Assembly (NCBI RefSeq): GCF_023721415.1
Contig: NZ_JAMQVC010000001.1
Location: 124,001-188,000, forward strand
DNA: 64,000 bases
Direction: 5' to 3'
DNA from: Galbibacter mesophilus
GTDB lineage: Bacteria; Bacteroidota; Bacteroidia; Flavobacteriales; Flavobacteriaceae
Positions 33,019-43,815 of this stretch are shown here, in pieces; positions within the stretch are counted from its first letter, which is position 1, and each line of letters begins with the position of its first letter. The position numbers and the translations under genes are program-made. The notes under the pieces are model-generated. The model worked only from the letters and a program-made list of their open reading frames with translations, was not told the DNA's origin and searched no databases.

Positions 33019-33738
33019 CTATTTTTTGGTACACACTACTTGGTTATCAAAGCTAAGGTTTACCGCTTTGTATTTCCCTAACGTTTTATCGTGTAATCCC
33101 TTTTGATAAAAAGCTTTAAAATTGTTGAACTTCGCTTCTAGCTTTTCGGCTTCTCCCAAAAGAATCACGAAGTCTTCAGTTCTCAACTTTAATTCAAAAT
33201 GATCTTTTTTTTGATGAATCCCGATAATATTCTTTTTCAGAAATTCATCTTCATATATAAACTCAGAAAGTTTATAAAGTTTTGTTATGTCGCTTTTATC
33301 ACCTACACCGGTTACCAAAGGAACACGTGCAGCATACACTGGCGACAAAGGCATTTTTTTTCCTTCAGCATCAATATAAAAAGACGGATTGGATGCAACA
33401 CGCGCTATAGGCGTACGCTGGCGGATTTTTGCCCCAATCTCCCCAGTTACAGAAACGTACACATCAGCCTCTTGCACCATTTCATTGGCGACAAGAGACT
33501 GCTCCATTCTATTCAAAGCTAATTTTTCTTTTGGTACGCCCGAAGTATCCACTTCATTTTGTATCAACAACTTATTAACTGTATTTCTGGTAATAAAATG
33601 CCCCTCATCGTTTAAAAAAACGATGTCTGATTGCTTGCTTACGGTACGATTTTTATTTCTGCTATTTGAAAAAGAGTACAAAAATACCAATGCTAGCAGC
33701 ACTATCCCAATTTTTATATGGTTAAAATATTTTTTCAC
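33019..33738 (-). CDS. ftsQ: Cell division protein FtsQ/DivIB
   Basis: A 239-aa bitopic protein: a short cytoplasmic part, one N-terminal helix (IGIVLLALVFLYSF), then a periplasmic region with a POTRA-like domain (LLIQNEVDTSGVPKEKLALN) and a beta domain (VYVSVTGEIGAKIRQRTPIA). FtsQ links early and late division proteins. Sequence is divergent, as usual for the family, so position between murC and ftsA is part of the argument. It overlaps the murC 3' end by 17 nt. Confidence 0.88.
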   Translation of the reverse strand: MKKYFNHIKIGIVLLALVFLYSFSNSRNKNRTVSKQSDIVFLNDEGHFITRNTVNKLLIQNEVDTSGVPKEKLALNRMEQSLVANEMVQEADVYVSVTGEIGAKIRQRTPIARVASNPSFYIDAEGKKMPLSPVYAARVPLVTGVGDKSDITKLYKLSEFIYEDEFLKKNIIGIHQKKDHFELKLRTEDFVILLGEAEKLEAKFNNFKAFYQKGLHDKTLGKYKAVNLSFDNQVVCTKK

Positions 33739-35077
33739 TTAACGTTTTTTTTAAGGTATTCACTTCTAGTCCAATATCTCCAGCACCAAGGGTTAAAAAA
33801 ACCTGGGAATCACTTTTTCGTACTGCCTCAGAAAGGTTTTCTTTGGCAACTTTTTGCTTGTTGGGGTTTGTTATCATTTCCAACAACCAATCTGATGTAA
33901 TTCCTTCAATCGGTTTTTCCCGAGCTGGGTAAATGTCTAATAAAATAATCTCGTCAAAACGGGTTAAGCTCTGTGAAAATTCTGGGGCAAAATCTTTCGT
34001 CCTGGAAAATAAATGGGGCTGAAAGATTACGGTAATTTTCTTATTTGGGTGTGCACTCTTTACTGCTTCATAAACAGCATCGATTTCCGTAGGGTGGTGT
34101 GCATAATCGTCTATGTAAACTAGATTTTCTTGATTGATTTGATATGAAAACCTTCGTTTAATCCCTTTAAAACTGGCAAGCGCTTCGGCAAGGCGACTTA
34201 GGGGGGTGCCTAATGTTGCCGCCATTGCCAATGCCGCCAATGCGTTCAACAAATTGTGTTTTCCTGGTTTGTTAAACGTAACCCCTTCAATAGTTTCTGT
34301 AGGGGTTACCACGTTGAATAGATAGGTTGAGTTTGTGATCTTAATATTTTGAATGGTATAATCGGAGTCATCCTCAATACCATAGGTAATTCCTTCAATA
34401 GGCAATCCATTTCTAACAAATAGTTTACCGTTGGATTTTAATCTGGAAGCGAAATCGTTAAAAGTACGTTCTAACTCCTGCTTGTTTCCATAAATATCCA
34501 AATGATCGGCATCCATGGATGTAATGCAAGATACAGTTGGCGATAAATGCAAAAATGAACGATCAAATTCATCAGCTTCCACAACCGTATAAGCGCTGCC
34601 TTCAATTAAAAAGTTACTATTGAAATTCTCTGAAACACCTCCCAAAAAGGCTGTAATTGGTGTTCCCGTTTCTTTCAATATATGCGCCAGTATGCTACTA
34701 GTTGTGGTTTTTCCATGAGTTCCAGCCACCGCAAAGCAGTACGAGTCTTTTGTGATTAAGCCTAAAACAGCAGCTCTTTTCTGCACTTCAAAACCGTTGG
34801 TAATAAAATATTGATATTCGGAATGATCTTTCGGTACCGCCGGGGTGTACACTACCAATGTATTTTCTTTATTCTTGAAATCGGCTGGAATTGCTTCAAC
34901 ATTATCGTTAAAATGAACTGCAATACCAGATTCTTCCAAGCCCTGTGTAATCTCGCTGGGTGTTTTGTCGTAGCCAGCAACATTTTTATCAATGAACTTA
35001 AAATAACGCGCCAGCCCAGACATACCAATGCCGCCTATGCCGATAAAGTAAACGTTATGTATTGTTTGTAAGTTCAT
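33722..35077 (-). CDS. murC: UDP-N-acetylmuramate--L-alanine ligase
   Basis: 451 aa, the first Mur ligase, adding L-Ala to UDP-MurNAc. The N-terminal Rossmann domain has VYFIGIGGIGMSGLARYF. The central ATPase domain has VAGTHGKTTTSSILAHI, and EADEFDRSFL, DADHLDIYG and YIDDYAHHPTEI mark the family. The C-terminal domain completes the fold. Ordered in the cluster murG-murC-ftsQ. Confidence 0.97.
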   Translation of the reverse strand: MNLQTIHNVYFIGIGGIGMSGLARYFKFIDKNVAGYDKTPSEITQGLEESGIAVHFNDNVEAIPADFKNKENTLVVYTPAVPKDHSEYQYFITNGFEVQKRAAVLGLITKDSYCFAVAGTHGKTTTSSILAHILKETGTPITAFLGGVSENFNSNFLIEGSAYTVVEADEFDRSFLHLSPTVSCITSMDADHLDIYGNKQELERTFNDFASRLKSNGKLFVRNGLPIEGITYGIEDDSDYTIQNIKITNSTYLFNVVTPTETIEGVTFNKPGKHNLLNALAALAMAATLGTPLSRLAEALASFKGIKRRFSYQINQENLVYIDDYAHHPTEIDAVYEAVKSAHPNKKITVIFQPHLFSRTKDFAPEFSQSLTRFDEIILLDIYPAREKPIEGITSDWLLEMITNPNKQKVAKENLSEAVRKSDSQVFLTLGAGDIGLEVNTLKKTLSEKIF

Positions 35078-35083
35078 ATATTT

Positions 35084-36178
35084 TTAAGCAGTTTTTAAAA
35101 GTTTTTCTATTTCGTCAACAATGGTTTTGGTAGCATTGGGCAACGCCAATTTTTTAAAATTCCCACTTAATTCTTTTTGCTTTTCTTCGGAATTAAAAAC
35201 AGATAAAAAAGTATTTTCAAATACTTCATCCAATTTATTCTCCTTCAATAAAATTGCGGCATTTTTTTCAGCTACGGCTGAAGCATTTTTGGTTTGATGA
35301 TCTTCCGCAACATTGGGCGATGGTATAAAAAAAGTAGGCTTTGCTACTATGGCCAACTCTGAAACAGAAATGGCTCCCGCCCTTGAAATAATAAAATCTG
35401 CCGCCGCGTAGGCCAAGTTCATATCATTTATGAAAGCATTCACTTTTATCATTTCACTCTCGTACTTTTTGTATTCTTCATAATACAGTTTACCGCATTG
35501 CCATATAATTTGTACGTTGTTTTCTTTAAAAAAGTTTAGCTCTTTTTCAACTAATTGGTTTATTCTTCGTGCACCTAAACTTCCACCCATGACAAACAGG
35601 GTTTTACGATTTTCCTTCAGCTTAAAAAATCTTTTACCTTTTTCTTCTTTGCCTTGGATTTCCAACAAATCCTGACGAACAGGATTACCCGTTTTTACAA
35701 TTTTTTCAGAAGGAAAAAACCGCTCCAACTTATCATAGGCTACAAAAATCTTTTCCACTTTTTTTGACAGCCACTTATTTGTAATTCCAGGAAACGAATT
35801 CTGCTCCTGAAGCACGCATGGAATATTTTTTTCTGAAGCCATTTTAAGCAATGGTCCGCTTGCAAAACCGCCCGTTCCAATAGCCACATGTGGTTTAAAT
35901 TCTTTTAGTATGCTTTTTGACTTCCAAAGACTACTCATCAACTTGAAAGGAAACATCAGATTACTGAGTGTTAGCTTCCGCTGAATTCCAGAAATCCATA
36001 ATCCTCTAATATTATATCCTGCCTGCGGCACTTTCTCCATCTCCATTCTGTCCTGAGCGCCTACAAACAAAAATTCGGCATTGGGGTGCCTTTGCTTTAG
36101 CTCATTGGCTATAGCAATTGCGGGATAGATATGACCACCTGTCCCTCCACCGGATAATATGAATCTATAATTGCTCAC
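35084..36178 (-). CDS. murG: UDP-GlcNAc--undecaprenyl-pyrophosphoryl-MurNAc-pentapeptide GlcNAc transferase
   Basis: A 364-aa GT28 enzyme on the cytoplasmic membrane face that turns lipid I into lipid II. The N-domain has the glycine loop [19 protein letters not shown] and [11 protein letters not shown]; the C-domain has [14 protein letters not shown] and [12 protein letters not shown] plus [15 protein letters not shown] for UDP-GlcNAc binding. Its start overlaps ftsW by 14 nt. Confidence 0.97.
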   Translation of the reverse strand: MSNYRFILSGGGTGGHIYPAIAIANELKQRHPNAEFLFVGAQDRMEMEKVPQAGYNIRGLWISGIQRKLTLSNLMFPFKLMSSLWKSKSILKEFKPHVAIGTGGFASGPLLKMASEKNIPCVLQEQNSFPGITNKWLSKKVEKIFVAYDKLERFFPSEKIVKTGNPVRQDLLEIQGKEEKGKRFFKLKENRKTLFVMGGSLGARRINQLVEKELNFFKENNVQIIWQCGKLYYEEYKKYESEMIKVNAFINDMNLAYAAADFIISRAGAISVSELAIVAKPTFFIPSPNVAEDHQTKNASAVAEKNAAILLKENKLDEVFENTFLSVFNSEEKQKELSGNFKKLALPNATKTIVDEIEKLLKTA

Positions 36179-37367
36179 TTAAAACGTCTAACGGATTTTG
36201 ATTTTCAACTTTTTCTTCTTCTTTCTCTAACTTTTCCTGTCGCTTAGCGCTTACACTTAGAATAATACCAATGGCCAAACAAGTCATCCAAATGGAAGTA
36301 CCCCCGCTACTGATTAGCGGAAGCGTTTGACCCGTTACAGGGAATAACTCTACTGCTACCGCCATATTGATGAATGCCTGAAAAACGATAGGCAATCCGG
36401 CCGCAATGACCAGCAGTTTCCCAAAAGTGGATTCCGACTTGTGGGCAACGACTACAATTCTAAAGAGTAACAGCAAATAAATAAGCACCATTATGAGTCC
36501 GCCCACAAGTCCATATTCTTCAACAATGATTGCGTAAATAAAATCGGATGAACTTTGAGGAAGGAAATTCTTCATTACACTTTTTCCTGCACCAACGCCA
36601 ATAACTCCTCCCGTTGCAATGGCTATTTTAGCTTTCTCTATTTGATAATCAGCTTCCGTATCTTCATCATCAGCAAAACTTTCAATTCGGCTAATCCACG
36701 TATCCACTCTATTTGGGAACAATCCAGGAAAAGCCTTTGCGGTAAGCACAAACATGGTCAACCCCAATATCCCCGCTCCGATTATGGCTGTTAAATATTT
36801 CCATGGATATCCACCCAAAAAACATAGTGTTAATACCATAAAAAAGATAATAGCAGTAGTAGAAAAGTTGGCAGGCAAAATAAGCATCAGCACCACAAAA
36901 ACTGGTAACCAAAGTGGCACAATACTCTCTTTAAAACTGATGGTTCTATCTTTTATTTTTGCCAAATATCTTGCTACGTGAATAAGCAATACAATAGATG
37001 CCAAAGTAGAGGTTTGAAATGTTATCCCTACAAAAGGCACCTGTATCCATCTACTTGCGTTGGCTCCACCAATGGTAGTTCCTTGTGCTAACGTATAAAC
37101 AAGCAATAGGATAACTATTGGCATTGCTATAATGGATAAGCCTTTAAAATATCGATACGGAATTTTATGCACAGCATAAATCACACAAATTCCCATCAAA
37201 AGTAGCACTCCATGTTTAAACAAATGACTTAAAGTAGTACCATTACCTACCACATACACCAAGTTAGTACTTGCGCTGTAAACAGGTAAAAAGGAAAACA
37301 GCGCCAAAAGGCCCACAACGGCCCAAATAGCTTTATCCCCTTTTATATTTTTAAATATTTCCTGCAC
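36165..37367 (-). CDS. ftsW: Septal peptidoglycan glycosyltransferase FtsW (SEDS family)
   Basis: A 400-aa protein with about ten membrane helices. SEDS features include [21 protein letters not shown], the extracellular loop segment with the Asp/Glu-rich [14 protein letters not shown], and [22 protein letters not shown], and the C-terminal [21 protein letters not shown]. Cluster position (murD-ftsW-murG, with ftsI upstream) makes it FtsW, not RodA. It polymerises lipid II with its partner FtsI. Confidence 0.95.
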   Translation of the reverse strand: MQEIFKNIKGDKAIWAVVGLLALFSFLPVYSASTNLVYVVGNGTTLSHLFKHGVLLLMGICVIYAVHKIPYRYFKGLSIIAMPIVILLLVYTLAQGTTIGGANASRWIQVPFVGITFQTSTLASIVLLIHVARYLAKIKDRTISFKESIVPLWLPVFVVLMLILPANFSTTAIIFFMVLTLCFLGGYPWKYLTAIIGAGILGLTMFVLTAKAFPGLFPNRVDTWISRIESFADDEDTEADYQIEKAKIAIATGGVIGVGAGKSVMKNFLPQSSSDFIYAIIVEEYGLVGGLIMVLIYLLLLFRIVVVAHKSESTFGKLLVIAAGLPIVFQAFINMAVAVELFPVTGQTLPLISSGGTSIWMTCLAIGIILSVSAKRQEKLEKEEEKVENQNPLDVLSEQL

Positions 37368-37390
37368 TGGTAAGGCTCTTTTTTTATCGA

Positions 37391-38725
37391 TTATAACTTT
37401 CTTACTTCTTCTTTAAACTGGTCTCCTCGATCTTCATAGTTGGTAAACAGATCGAAAGAAGCACATGCTGGAGACAATAAAACGGAATCTCCTTTTTCGG
37501 CTACTTCTTTACTAATTTTTACTGCATCTTTCATTGAGGTTGTTTCCACAATAAAATCTACTACACTACCAAAGGTTTCTATGATTTTGGCATTATCAAG
37601 CCCTAAACAAACAATAGCCTTTACTTTTTCGCGTACTAAAGGCATAAGCGATAAGTAATCGTTCCCCTTATCTTGTCCACCTACAATCCAAACTGTTGGG
37701 GTTTTCATGCTATCCAACGCATAAAATGTAGCATTTACATTGGTTGCTTTAGAATCGTTTATGTATTGTACATTCTGAATTTTCAACACTTTTTCTAACC
37801 TATGGGAAGCTCCCTGAAAATTCTCAAGACTTTCACGAATGGTTGCTTTTCTAATTTTTAATAATTGTGCTACTGTAGAAGCCGCCATGGCGTTTTTAGT
37901 GTTGTGCTTCCCTTCTAATGTTAATGTATCTGTTGACATTTCTAAATGCTGTTTATCTATGTTTATTATAATCTTATTATTCTCTAAATACGCTCCATTT
38001 TCTATCTTCTTTTCAACTGAAAATGGTAACAGTTGTGCTTTTACCGGATGCTTTTCAAGCCAATCGGTAATTACGGCATCATCGGCATCATAAATAAGGT
38101 AATCTTCTTGTGTTTGATTCATGGCAATCCTAAACTTGGAAGCAATGTAATTTTCAAACTTATAATCATACCTGTCTAAGTGATCTGGGGTGATGTTGGT
38201 AATGATAGCAATGTGTGGATGAAAATTTTTAATTCCATCCAACTGAAAACTACTGATTTCCAATACGTAAAAATCCTTATGGCTTTCAGCTACCATTTGC
38301 GCAAAACTGTCCCCGATATTACCAGCCATACCTACGTTCAATCCTCCATTTTTAAGTAGATGGTTGGTAAGCATAGTAGTGGTTGTTTTGCCATTGCTTC
38401 CGGTAATCCCCACGATTGTTGCACCTGTATATTCCGAAGCAAATTCAATTTCTGAAACAACAGCTATTTTTGCTTCCACCAGCTTTTTAACTAGCGGCGC
38501 TTTATCGGGTATTCCCGGACTCTTCATTACGAGGTCGGCATTCAAAATTTTATCTTCCGAATGCTCCCCTTCTTCCCAATCAACTTCAATATTTTTAAGA
38601 ACGTTCTTATATTTTTCTTTGATGTTTCCTTTATCGGAAACAAAAACATCAAATCCTTCTTTCTTTCCTAAAATGGCTGTTCCCACACCACTTTCGCCTC
38701 CACCAAGTACTACAAGCCTTTTCAT
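37391..38725 (-). CDS. murD: UDP-N-acetylmuramoyl-L-alanine--D-glutamate ligase
   Basis: 444 aa. The N-terminal nucleotide-binding loop is RLVVLGGGESGVGTAIL; the ATP loop is GITGSNGKTTTTMLTNHLL; NITPDHLDRYD and YINDSKATNVNATFYAL (Lys-containing substrate site) are family marks. It adds D-Glu to UDP-MurNAc-L-Ala. A 24-nt gap to mraY contains the duplicated word CGAGTTACGAGTTACG. Confidence 0.97.
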   Translation of the reverse strand: MKRLVVLGGGESGVGTAILGKKEGFDVFVSDKGNIKEKYKNVLKNIEVDWEEGEHSEDKILNADLVMKSPGIPDKAPLVKKLVEAKIAVVSEIEFASEYTGATIVGITGSNGKTTTTMLTNHLLKNGGLNVGMAGNIGDSFAQMVAESHKDFYVLEISSFQLDGIKNFHPHIAIITNITPDHLDRYDYKFENYIASKFRIAMNQTQEDYLIYDADDAVITDWLEKHPVKAQLLPFSVEKKIENGAYLENNKIIINIDKQHLEMSTDTLTLEGKHNTKNAMAASTVAQLLKIRKATIRESLENFQGASHRLEKVLKIQNVQYINDSKATNVNATFYALDSMKTPTVWIVGGQDKGNDYLSLMPLVREKVKAIVCLGLDNAKIIETFGSVVDFIVETTSMKDAVKISKEVAEKGDSVLLSPACASFDLFTNYEDRGDQFKEEVRKL

Positions 38726-38749
38726 ATTATTCGAGTTACGAGTTACGCT

Positions 38750-39982
38750 TTATCGCAACTTGAGGGTAACTACCGTTATAACTGCCAACAATATTCCTAC
38801 AATCCAAAAACGGGTTACGATTTTACTTTCATGATATCCTTTCTTTTGATAGTGATGATGAAGAGGCGACATCAAAAAAATACGCCTTCCTTCTCCATAT
38901 TTTTTCTTTGTGTATTTAAAGAAACTCACCTGAAGGACTACGGATAAATTTTCAGCTAAGAAAATTCCGCAGAGAATAGGTATTAGCCATTCTTTCCTAA
39001 TAGCGATTGCGATAACCGCAATTATTCCGCCTATGGTTAAGCTCCCTGTATCACCCATAAAAACTTGCGCCGGAAATGTGTTATACCATAAAAATCCAAC
39101 CAATGCCCCCACAAAAGCAGCGATAAAAACCGTTATTTCCCCCGCCCTAGGGATGTACATGATATTTAAATAATCTGAAAAAATGATATTACCCGAAACC
39201 CAAGCAAAAATTCCCAAGGTCAACGCGATAATCGCCGAGGTTCCAGCTGCCAAGCCATCAATACCATCGGTTAAATTGGCGCCATTGGACACTGCGGTTA
39301 TAATGAATACCACAATTGGAATAAAAATTAACCAAGCGTAACTTTTGTAATTATCTCCCATCCAAGAAAGCAACAAGGCATAATCAAACTCGTTATCTTT
39401 AACAAATGGAATGGTGGTTTTGGTAGATTTCTCCTCATCTCCATAGTCCAGACTCGCATCGCTTCGCGTTACTACCTCCACTTTATTTTCAGTTTTTAAC
39501 TCTTCTTTTACCGTAACGTTCGGGTGAAAATATAAGGTCGCTCCAACAATCAATCCGATTCCGATTTGACCGAGAACTTTAAACTTACCCTTTAATCCTT
39601 CTTTATCTTTTTTGAAAATCTTAATGTAATCGTCCACAAAACCTATAACTCCCATCCAAACCGTAGTTACAATCAACACGATAATGTAGATGTTCTCCAG
39701 TTTAGCAAACAACAAAACAGGAATTAGGGTAGATAAGATGATAATGATACCCCCCATAGTTGGTGTTCCCGCTTTTTGCGATTGGCCTTCCAAGCCTAAC
39801 TCCCTAACACTTTCACCAATTTGTTTCGATCGCAAATAATTGATAATTCGCTTTCCATAAATGGTAGATATCAACAACGACAATAGCACCGCAGCAGAGG
39901 CCCTGAAGGTGATGAACTGAAACAATCCCGCTCCCGGTAATTGATATTGTTTTTCTAAAAATTCGAATAAATAGTATAACAT
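38750..39982 (-). CDS. mraY: Phospho-N-acetylmuramoyl-pentapeptide transferase
   Basis: A 410-aa, ten-helix inner-membrane enzyme making lipid I from UDP-MurNAc-pentapeptide and undecaprenyl phosphate. It has [12 protein letters not shown], the catalytic Asp pair [31 protein letters not shown] and the HHHYQKKG motif near the end. It is about 50 residues longer than E. coli MraY because of a hydrophilic insertion after helix 4 (about residues 155-205, charged and Thr-rich). Confidence 0.97.
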   Translation of the reverse strand: MLYYLFEFLEKQYQLPGAGLFQFITFRASAAVLLSLLISTIYGKRIINYLRSKQIGESVRELGLEGQSQKAGTPTMGGIIIILSTLIPVLLFAKLENIYIIVLIVTTVWMGVIGFVDDYIKIFKKDKEGLKGKFKVLGQIGIGLIVGATLYFHPNVTVKEELKTENKVEVVTRSDASLDYGDEEKSTKTTIPFVKDNEFDYALLLSWMGDNYKSYAWLIFIPIVVFIITAVSNGANLTDGIDGLAAGTSAIIALTLGIFAWVSGNIIFSDYLNIMYIPRAGEITVFIAAFVGALVGFLWYNTFPAQVFMGDTGSLTIGGIIAVIAIAIRKEWLIPILCGIFLAENLSVVLQVSFFKYTKKKYGEGRRIFLMSPLHHHYQKKGYHESKIVTRFWIVGILLAVITVVTLKLR

Positions 39983-40016
39983 ATAACTCGTTTATTCCTC
40001 TTTTTGAGGGCCTTGC

Positions 40017-41480
40017 TTATTTTTGTACGTTTGACAATAATTCTTTTACTACCTCCAAATCGTTAAAATGATTACGAACCCCATTTATTTCTTGATAGGT
40101 TTCGTGACCTTTTCCCGCGATAAGGATAATGTCGTTTGGCTTTGCAAACTGGCAAGCCGTTTTAATTGCTTGCTTTCTGTCTTCTATAGAAATTGTTTTA
40201 TTATAATTTTGAGGTTCTACCCCCACCTCCATGTCTTCAATAATCTTTTTTGGATCTTCCGTTCTTGGGTTATCGGAAGTAAAAATGGCTTTACTGCTCA
40301 ATTGCGAAGCGATATTTGCCATTACCGGTCTTTTTGCAGCATCACGGTCCCCACCACAACCTACCACTGTAATCAAACTTTCATTCCCGGTTCTAATAGT
40401 ATTTATAGTTTCCAAAACATTCTTTAATGCATCTGGCGTGTGCGCGTAATCTACTATTGCGGTGATTTTTTCTTCGGAAATAAAATACTGAAACCGGCCG
40501 CCAACACTTTCCAATTCGCTCATGTACTGAAGCGTCTCCAACGTTTCCAATCCCAGAAGATCAGCAACAGCATAGACCGCCAATAAATTATAGGCATTGA
40601 AACTTCCAATCAATCTTGACCATACCTCGTTGTCATTCACTTTCAGCAACAATCCTGTAAATTGATTTTCGAGGACTTGTGCTTTGTAATCGGCATACGA
40701 TTTTAAGGCATACGTAACCTTATTGGCTTTGGTGTTTTGCAACATTACCAAACCATTTTTATCATCTACATTTACAAGCGCAAATGCTGATTTAGGCAGT
40801 TCGTCAAAGAATATTTTTTTGGTATCCCTGTATTCAGCAAAAGTTTTATGATAATCCAAATGATCGTGCGACAAATTGGTAAAAACACCTCCGGCAAACT
40901 GCAAACCTGCTGTTCGCTGTTGATGGATTCCATGGGAACTTACTTCCATAAAGCAAAACTCCACCCCCGCATCGTTCATCTTTTTTAAATATTCATTTAT
41001 AGTGATGGAATCTGGCGTTGTATGTGTTGCTGGAAAGTCTTCATCCCCAACCATAACTTTTACGGTAGAAAGCAACCCGACTTTAAAACCTGCTTTTTTA
41101 AACAAATTGTAAAGCAACGTAGTTACAGTAGTTTTTCCGTTAGTTCCTGTAACCCCTACCAATTTTAAATTTGCTGAAGGGTTTTTATAAAAATTAGCTG
41201 CCATTATAGCCAATGCCCTGTGCGAATTTTCCACTTCCACGTAGGTAACCCCGTTAATTGTTTGTTCAGGAAGTTTCTCGCAAATAACAGCTATTGCCCC
41301 TGCCTCAACGGCTTTGGTAATATAATTATGTCCATCTACAACAGTACCGGGCACAGCGACAAAAACATCATCCAAAGATACCTTTCGGGAATCAAAATGA
41401 ATGGAATTCACATGCGTTACCGTATTGCCAACAACCGCATTAATGGTAACCCTATATAATATGTCTTTTAACAACATCAT
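40017..41480 (-). CDS. murE: UDP-MurNAc-L-Ala-D-Glu--meso-diaminopimelate ligase
   Basis: 487 aa. ATP loop GVTGTNGKTTVTTLLYNLF; substrate segments TTPDSITINEYL, MEVSSHGIHQQRTAG and FTNLSHDHLDYH. The C-domain motif SDNPRTEDP is the form associated with meso-diaminopimelate addition, in contrast to Lys-type enzymes. The start overlaps the ftsI stop (ATGA-type, 4 nt), implying coupled translation. No murF or ddl follows in this cluster. Confidence 0.97.
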   Translation of the reverse strand: MMLLKDILYRVTINAVVGNTVTHVNSIHFDSRKVSLDDVFVAVPGTVVDGHNYITKAVEAGAIAVICEKLPEQTINGVTYVEVENSHRALAIMAANFYKNPSANLKLVGVTGTNGKTTVTTLLYNLFKKAGFKVGLLSTVKVMVGDEDFPATHTTPDSITINEYLKKMNDAGVEFCFMEVSSHGIHQQRTAGLQFAGGVFTNLSHDHLDYHKTFAEYRDTKKIFFDELPKSAFALVNVDDKNGLVMLQNTKANKVTYALKSYADYKAQVLENQFTGLLLKVNDNEVWSRLIGSFNAYNLLAVYAVADLLGLETLETLQYMSELESVGGRFQYFISEEKITAIVDYAHTPDALKNVLETINTIRTGNESLITVVGCGGDRDAAKRPVMANIASQLSSKAIFTSDNPRTEDPKKIIEDMEVGVEPQNYNKTISIEDRKQAIKTACQFAKPNDIILIAGKGHETYQEINGVRNHFNDLEVVKELLSNVQK

Positions 41481-43486
41481 GATAACTGCAACACTACTGT
41501 TTGGTTCGACTCCAATTTTTGTCCGCTTTTAACCGACTGACTTTTCACCTTTCCTATTCCACTTCCTTCCACCCTAACTTTCACACCAAGATTTTCGAGT
41601 AAAGAAACCGCATCCATTCCGCTCATGCCTTCCACATTTGGCATTTTTTCATTTCGCTTCTTCACTTGGGCGTAATAAGCCTTGTAATCTTTTTCAACTT
41701 TCGAATTCTCTTCATCCAACTCTTCAATCGTATCGATTAACGGAGAATTGGTATAAATTTTCTGTGCAATACTTTTAAACACCGGCCCCGACACATCTGC
41801 TCCGTAATACCCAACGCTTTTATCGGGTTCGTGAATTACGACGATGCAGGAATATTTCGGATTTTCAGCAGGGAAATAACCCGCAAAGCTGGAGATATAA
41901 TTTAGTTTGCTTTTATCTCTATAATCTTTCTGACAAGTCCCCGTTTTACCGGCCATGGAAAAATTAGGAGAATACAGGCCATGCCCTGTTCCGTGTTCAC
42001 TTTCAACTGTATTTTTGAGCATTTCCTGTACTTTGGATATTGTTTCTTTGGAACAGATTGAAGGATTGATAACTTCCTTATCGAACTTATGAACCACCTT
42101 GTCCCATTCACGAACTTCTTTTATCAATCTCGGCTTCACCATCTCACCACCATTGGCAACCGCATTATAGAAAGTAAGTGTTTGCAACGGCGTAAAAGAC
42201 ACTCCATACCCGTATGCCATCCATTGCAGGGCAATCCCGCTCCACCTGCTTTTATCATTTGGGTGTGGGATGATTGGTTTTCCCTCGCCTTTTATAGACA
42301 TTCCCAGTTTCTCATTCAGTCCCATATTATAAAGACGGTTGACAAATTTTTCAGGCTGGCTTTTATAATGTTTATCGATAATTTTTACAATTCCAACATT
42401 CGAGGAACGCTCCAATACTTCAGAAACTGTGATTTCACCGTAACCACCATGCTTGGAATCCCTTACTTTTTTTCCGTAGAATGAGATAATACCTTTTTCT
42501 GTGTCGATAACATCACTAGTATCCACCGCGTCATCTTCCAAAGCAGCAATCATGGACATTAATTTGAAGGTGGAGCCTGGCTCATGGGACTCCCCTACGG
42601 CGTAATTCAAACGCTCGTAATAACTTCCACTTTTGGTACGGCCTAAATTGGATATCGCTTTAATCTCTCCTGTCGCCACTTCCATAACTACTACAGAACC
42701 GTGATCGGCTTTGTATTTTTCTAACTGATTTAAAAGTGCGTGATGGGCAATGTCCTGAATATTCACATTAATGGTAGAAACCACATCATAGCCGTCTTTA
42801 GGCTCAACTTCATTGTAATCGGTAATGGGTTTCCATTGTCCTTTGGCTATTTTTTGTTTTAGACGATGCCCTTCGGTTCCTCTTAAATAATCGCCAAAAG
42901 CACCTTCCAAACCAACTCTTGTGTAATACCCTTGATCGTCTACACGTTCGTACCCGACGCTTCGGTGCGCAATTCCGCCTAAAGGATATTCCCTTTTGGT
43001 TTCCTGCTCCACAATTATCCCACCTTTGTAAGGACCTAAATTGAATAAAGGGAAATTTTTAATCTGAATATATTCCGTATACCCCAAATCCCTTGCGATA
43101 AGTAAATAGCGGTTCTTGTTAGCCCGCGCCTTTCGCATTAAATTTTGATAATAGGAAGACGATCTGCCCAATACTTTTGACAAAGAATCCGACAAAGCTT
43201 TTATATTTCTCTCAAACACTTTATGTTGCGGGGTAACGGCATCAAAACGGATGTCGTATTTGGTCACTGAAGTAGCCAACAGACTGCCATCATCAGAATA
43301 CAGATTGCCCCTTTTCGGTTCAATTGTAAAATTCTTAATGGTACGTTGCTCGGCAAGCGCCCTGTATTTCTCCCCTTCAGAAAATTGAATGGCAAATAAT
43401 TTTACCACAACTGCCAAGGCGAAGAAAAACATACACCCTGCGACGAAATACAAGCGGCTTAATATGTTTTTATCGGTTATTGGCAT
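41477..43486 (-). CDS. ftsI: Septal class B penicillin-binding protein (FtsI/PBP3) with PASTA domain
   Basis: About 669 aa from the ATG at 43486; a TTG seven codons upstream (43507) is in frame but lies in the ftsL coding end. One N-terminal helix, a dimerisation/pedestal domain (about 45-220), then the transpeptidase with the three active-site motifs: SxxK in EPGSTFKLM, SxN in ERSSNVGI and KTG in MAGKTGTCQ. A single C-terminal PASTA domain (MPNVEGMSGMDAVSLLENLG to the end) follows. It crosslinks septal peptidoglycan with FtsW. PASTA on a septal PBP is not found in E. coli. Confidence 0.95.
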   Translation of the reverse strand: MPITDKNILSRLYFVAGCMFFFALAVVVKLFAIQFSEGEKYRALAEQRTIKNFTIEPKRGNLYSDDGSLLATSVTKYDIRFDAVTPQHKVFERNIKALSDSLSKVLGRSSSYYQNLMRKARANKNRYLLIARDLGYTEYIQIKNFPLFNLGPYKGGIIVEQETKREYPLGGIAHRSVGYERVDDQGYYTRVGLEGAFGDYLRGTEGHRLKQKIAKGQWKPITDYNEVEPKDGYDVVSTINVNIQDIAHHALLNQLEKYKADHGSVVVMEVATGEIKAISNLGRTKSGSYYERLNYAVGESHEPGSTFKLMSMIAALEDDAVDTSDVIDTEKGIISFYGKKVRDSKHGGYGEITVSEVLERSSNVGIVKIIDKHYKSQPEKFVNRLYNMGLNEKLGMSIKGEGKPIIPHPNDKSRWSGIALQWMAYGYGVSFTPLQTLTFYNAVANGGEMVKPRLIKEVREWDKVVHKFDKEVINPSICSKETISKVQEMLKNTVESEHGTGHGLYSPNFSMAGKTGTCQKDYRDKSKLNYISSFAGYFPAENPKYSCIVVIHEPDKSVGYYGADVSGPVFKSIAQKIYTNSPLIDTIEELDEENSKVEKDYKAYYAQVKKRNEKMPNVEGMSGMDAVSLLENLGVKVRVEGSGIGKVKSQSVKSGQKLESNQTVVLQLS

Positions 43487-43490
43487 AATT

Positions 43491-43808
43491 TCATTTTTTA
43501 TGGGCAACCCTAATTTTTTTCGGCGGAATTAAAGACGGCTTCAAACCAGATGAAACCACTTTGGCCGTTACATTCGATTCCAATCTCACCTGTTGCACTT
43601 TCGTCCTTACATCTACAAATTCACTTCGCAACTCCAAAACTTCATTGGTAAGTTTTGCCAGATCGTGCACTTTCTTGTCAGCTTGGTGCGCACTGGAAAT
43701 CATTATCACGGCCAACATAGACACAAAAAGAATAAAGCGCCAATTCTTAAAAGAATCTTCGCTTACTAAAAACTTTCCTTTCAATATGTCCAGAATCCCT
43801 TTCCTCAT
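43491..43808 (-). CDS. ftsL: FtsL-like cell division protein
   Basis: A 105-aa bitopic protein: a short basic cytoplasmic part (MRKGILDILKGKFLVSEDSF), one helix (WRFILFVSMLAVIMISSAH) and a short coiled-coil periplasmic region (LTNEVLELRSEFVDVRTKVQ). Sequence identity in this family is low; the call rests on topology and position between rsmH and ftsI. It would form the FtsQLB-type subcomplex. Confidence 0.85.
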   Translation of the reverse strand: MRKGILDILKGKFLVSEDSFKNWRFILFVSMLAVIMISSAHQADKKVHDLAKLTNEVLELRSEFVDVRTKVQQVRLESNVTAKVVSSGLKPSLIPPKKIRVAHKK

Positions 43809-43815
43809 GTTTTTA

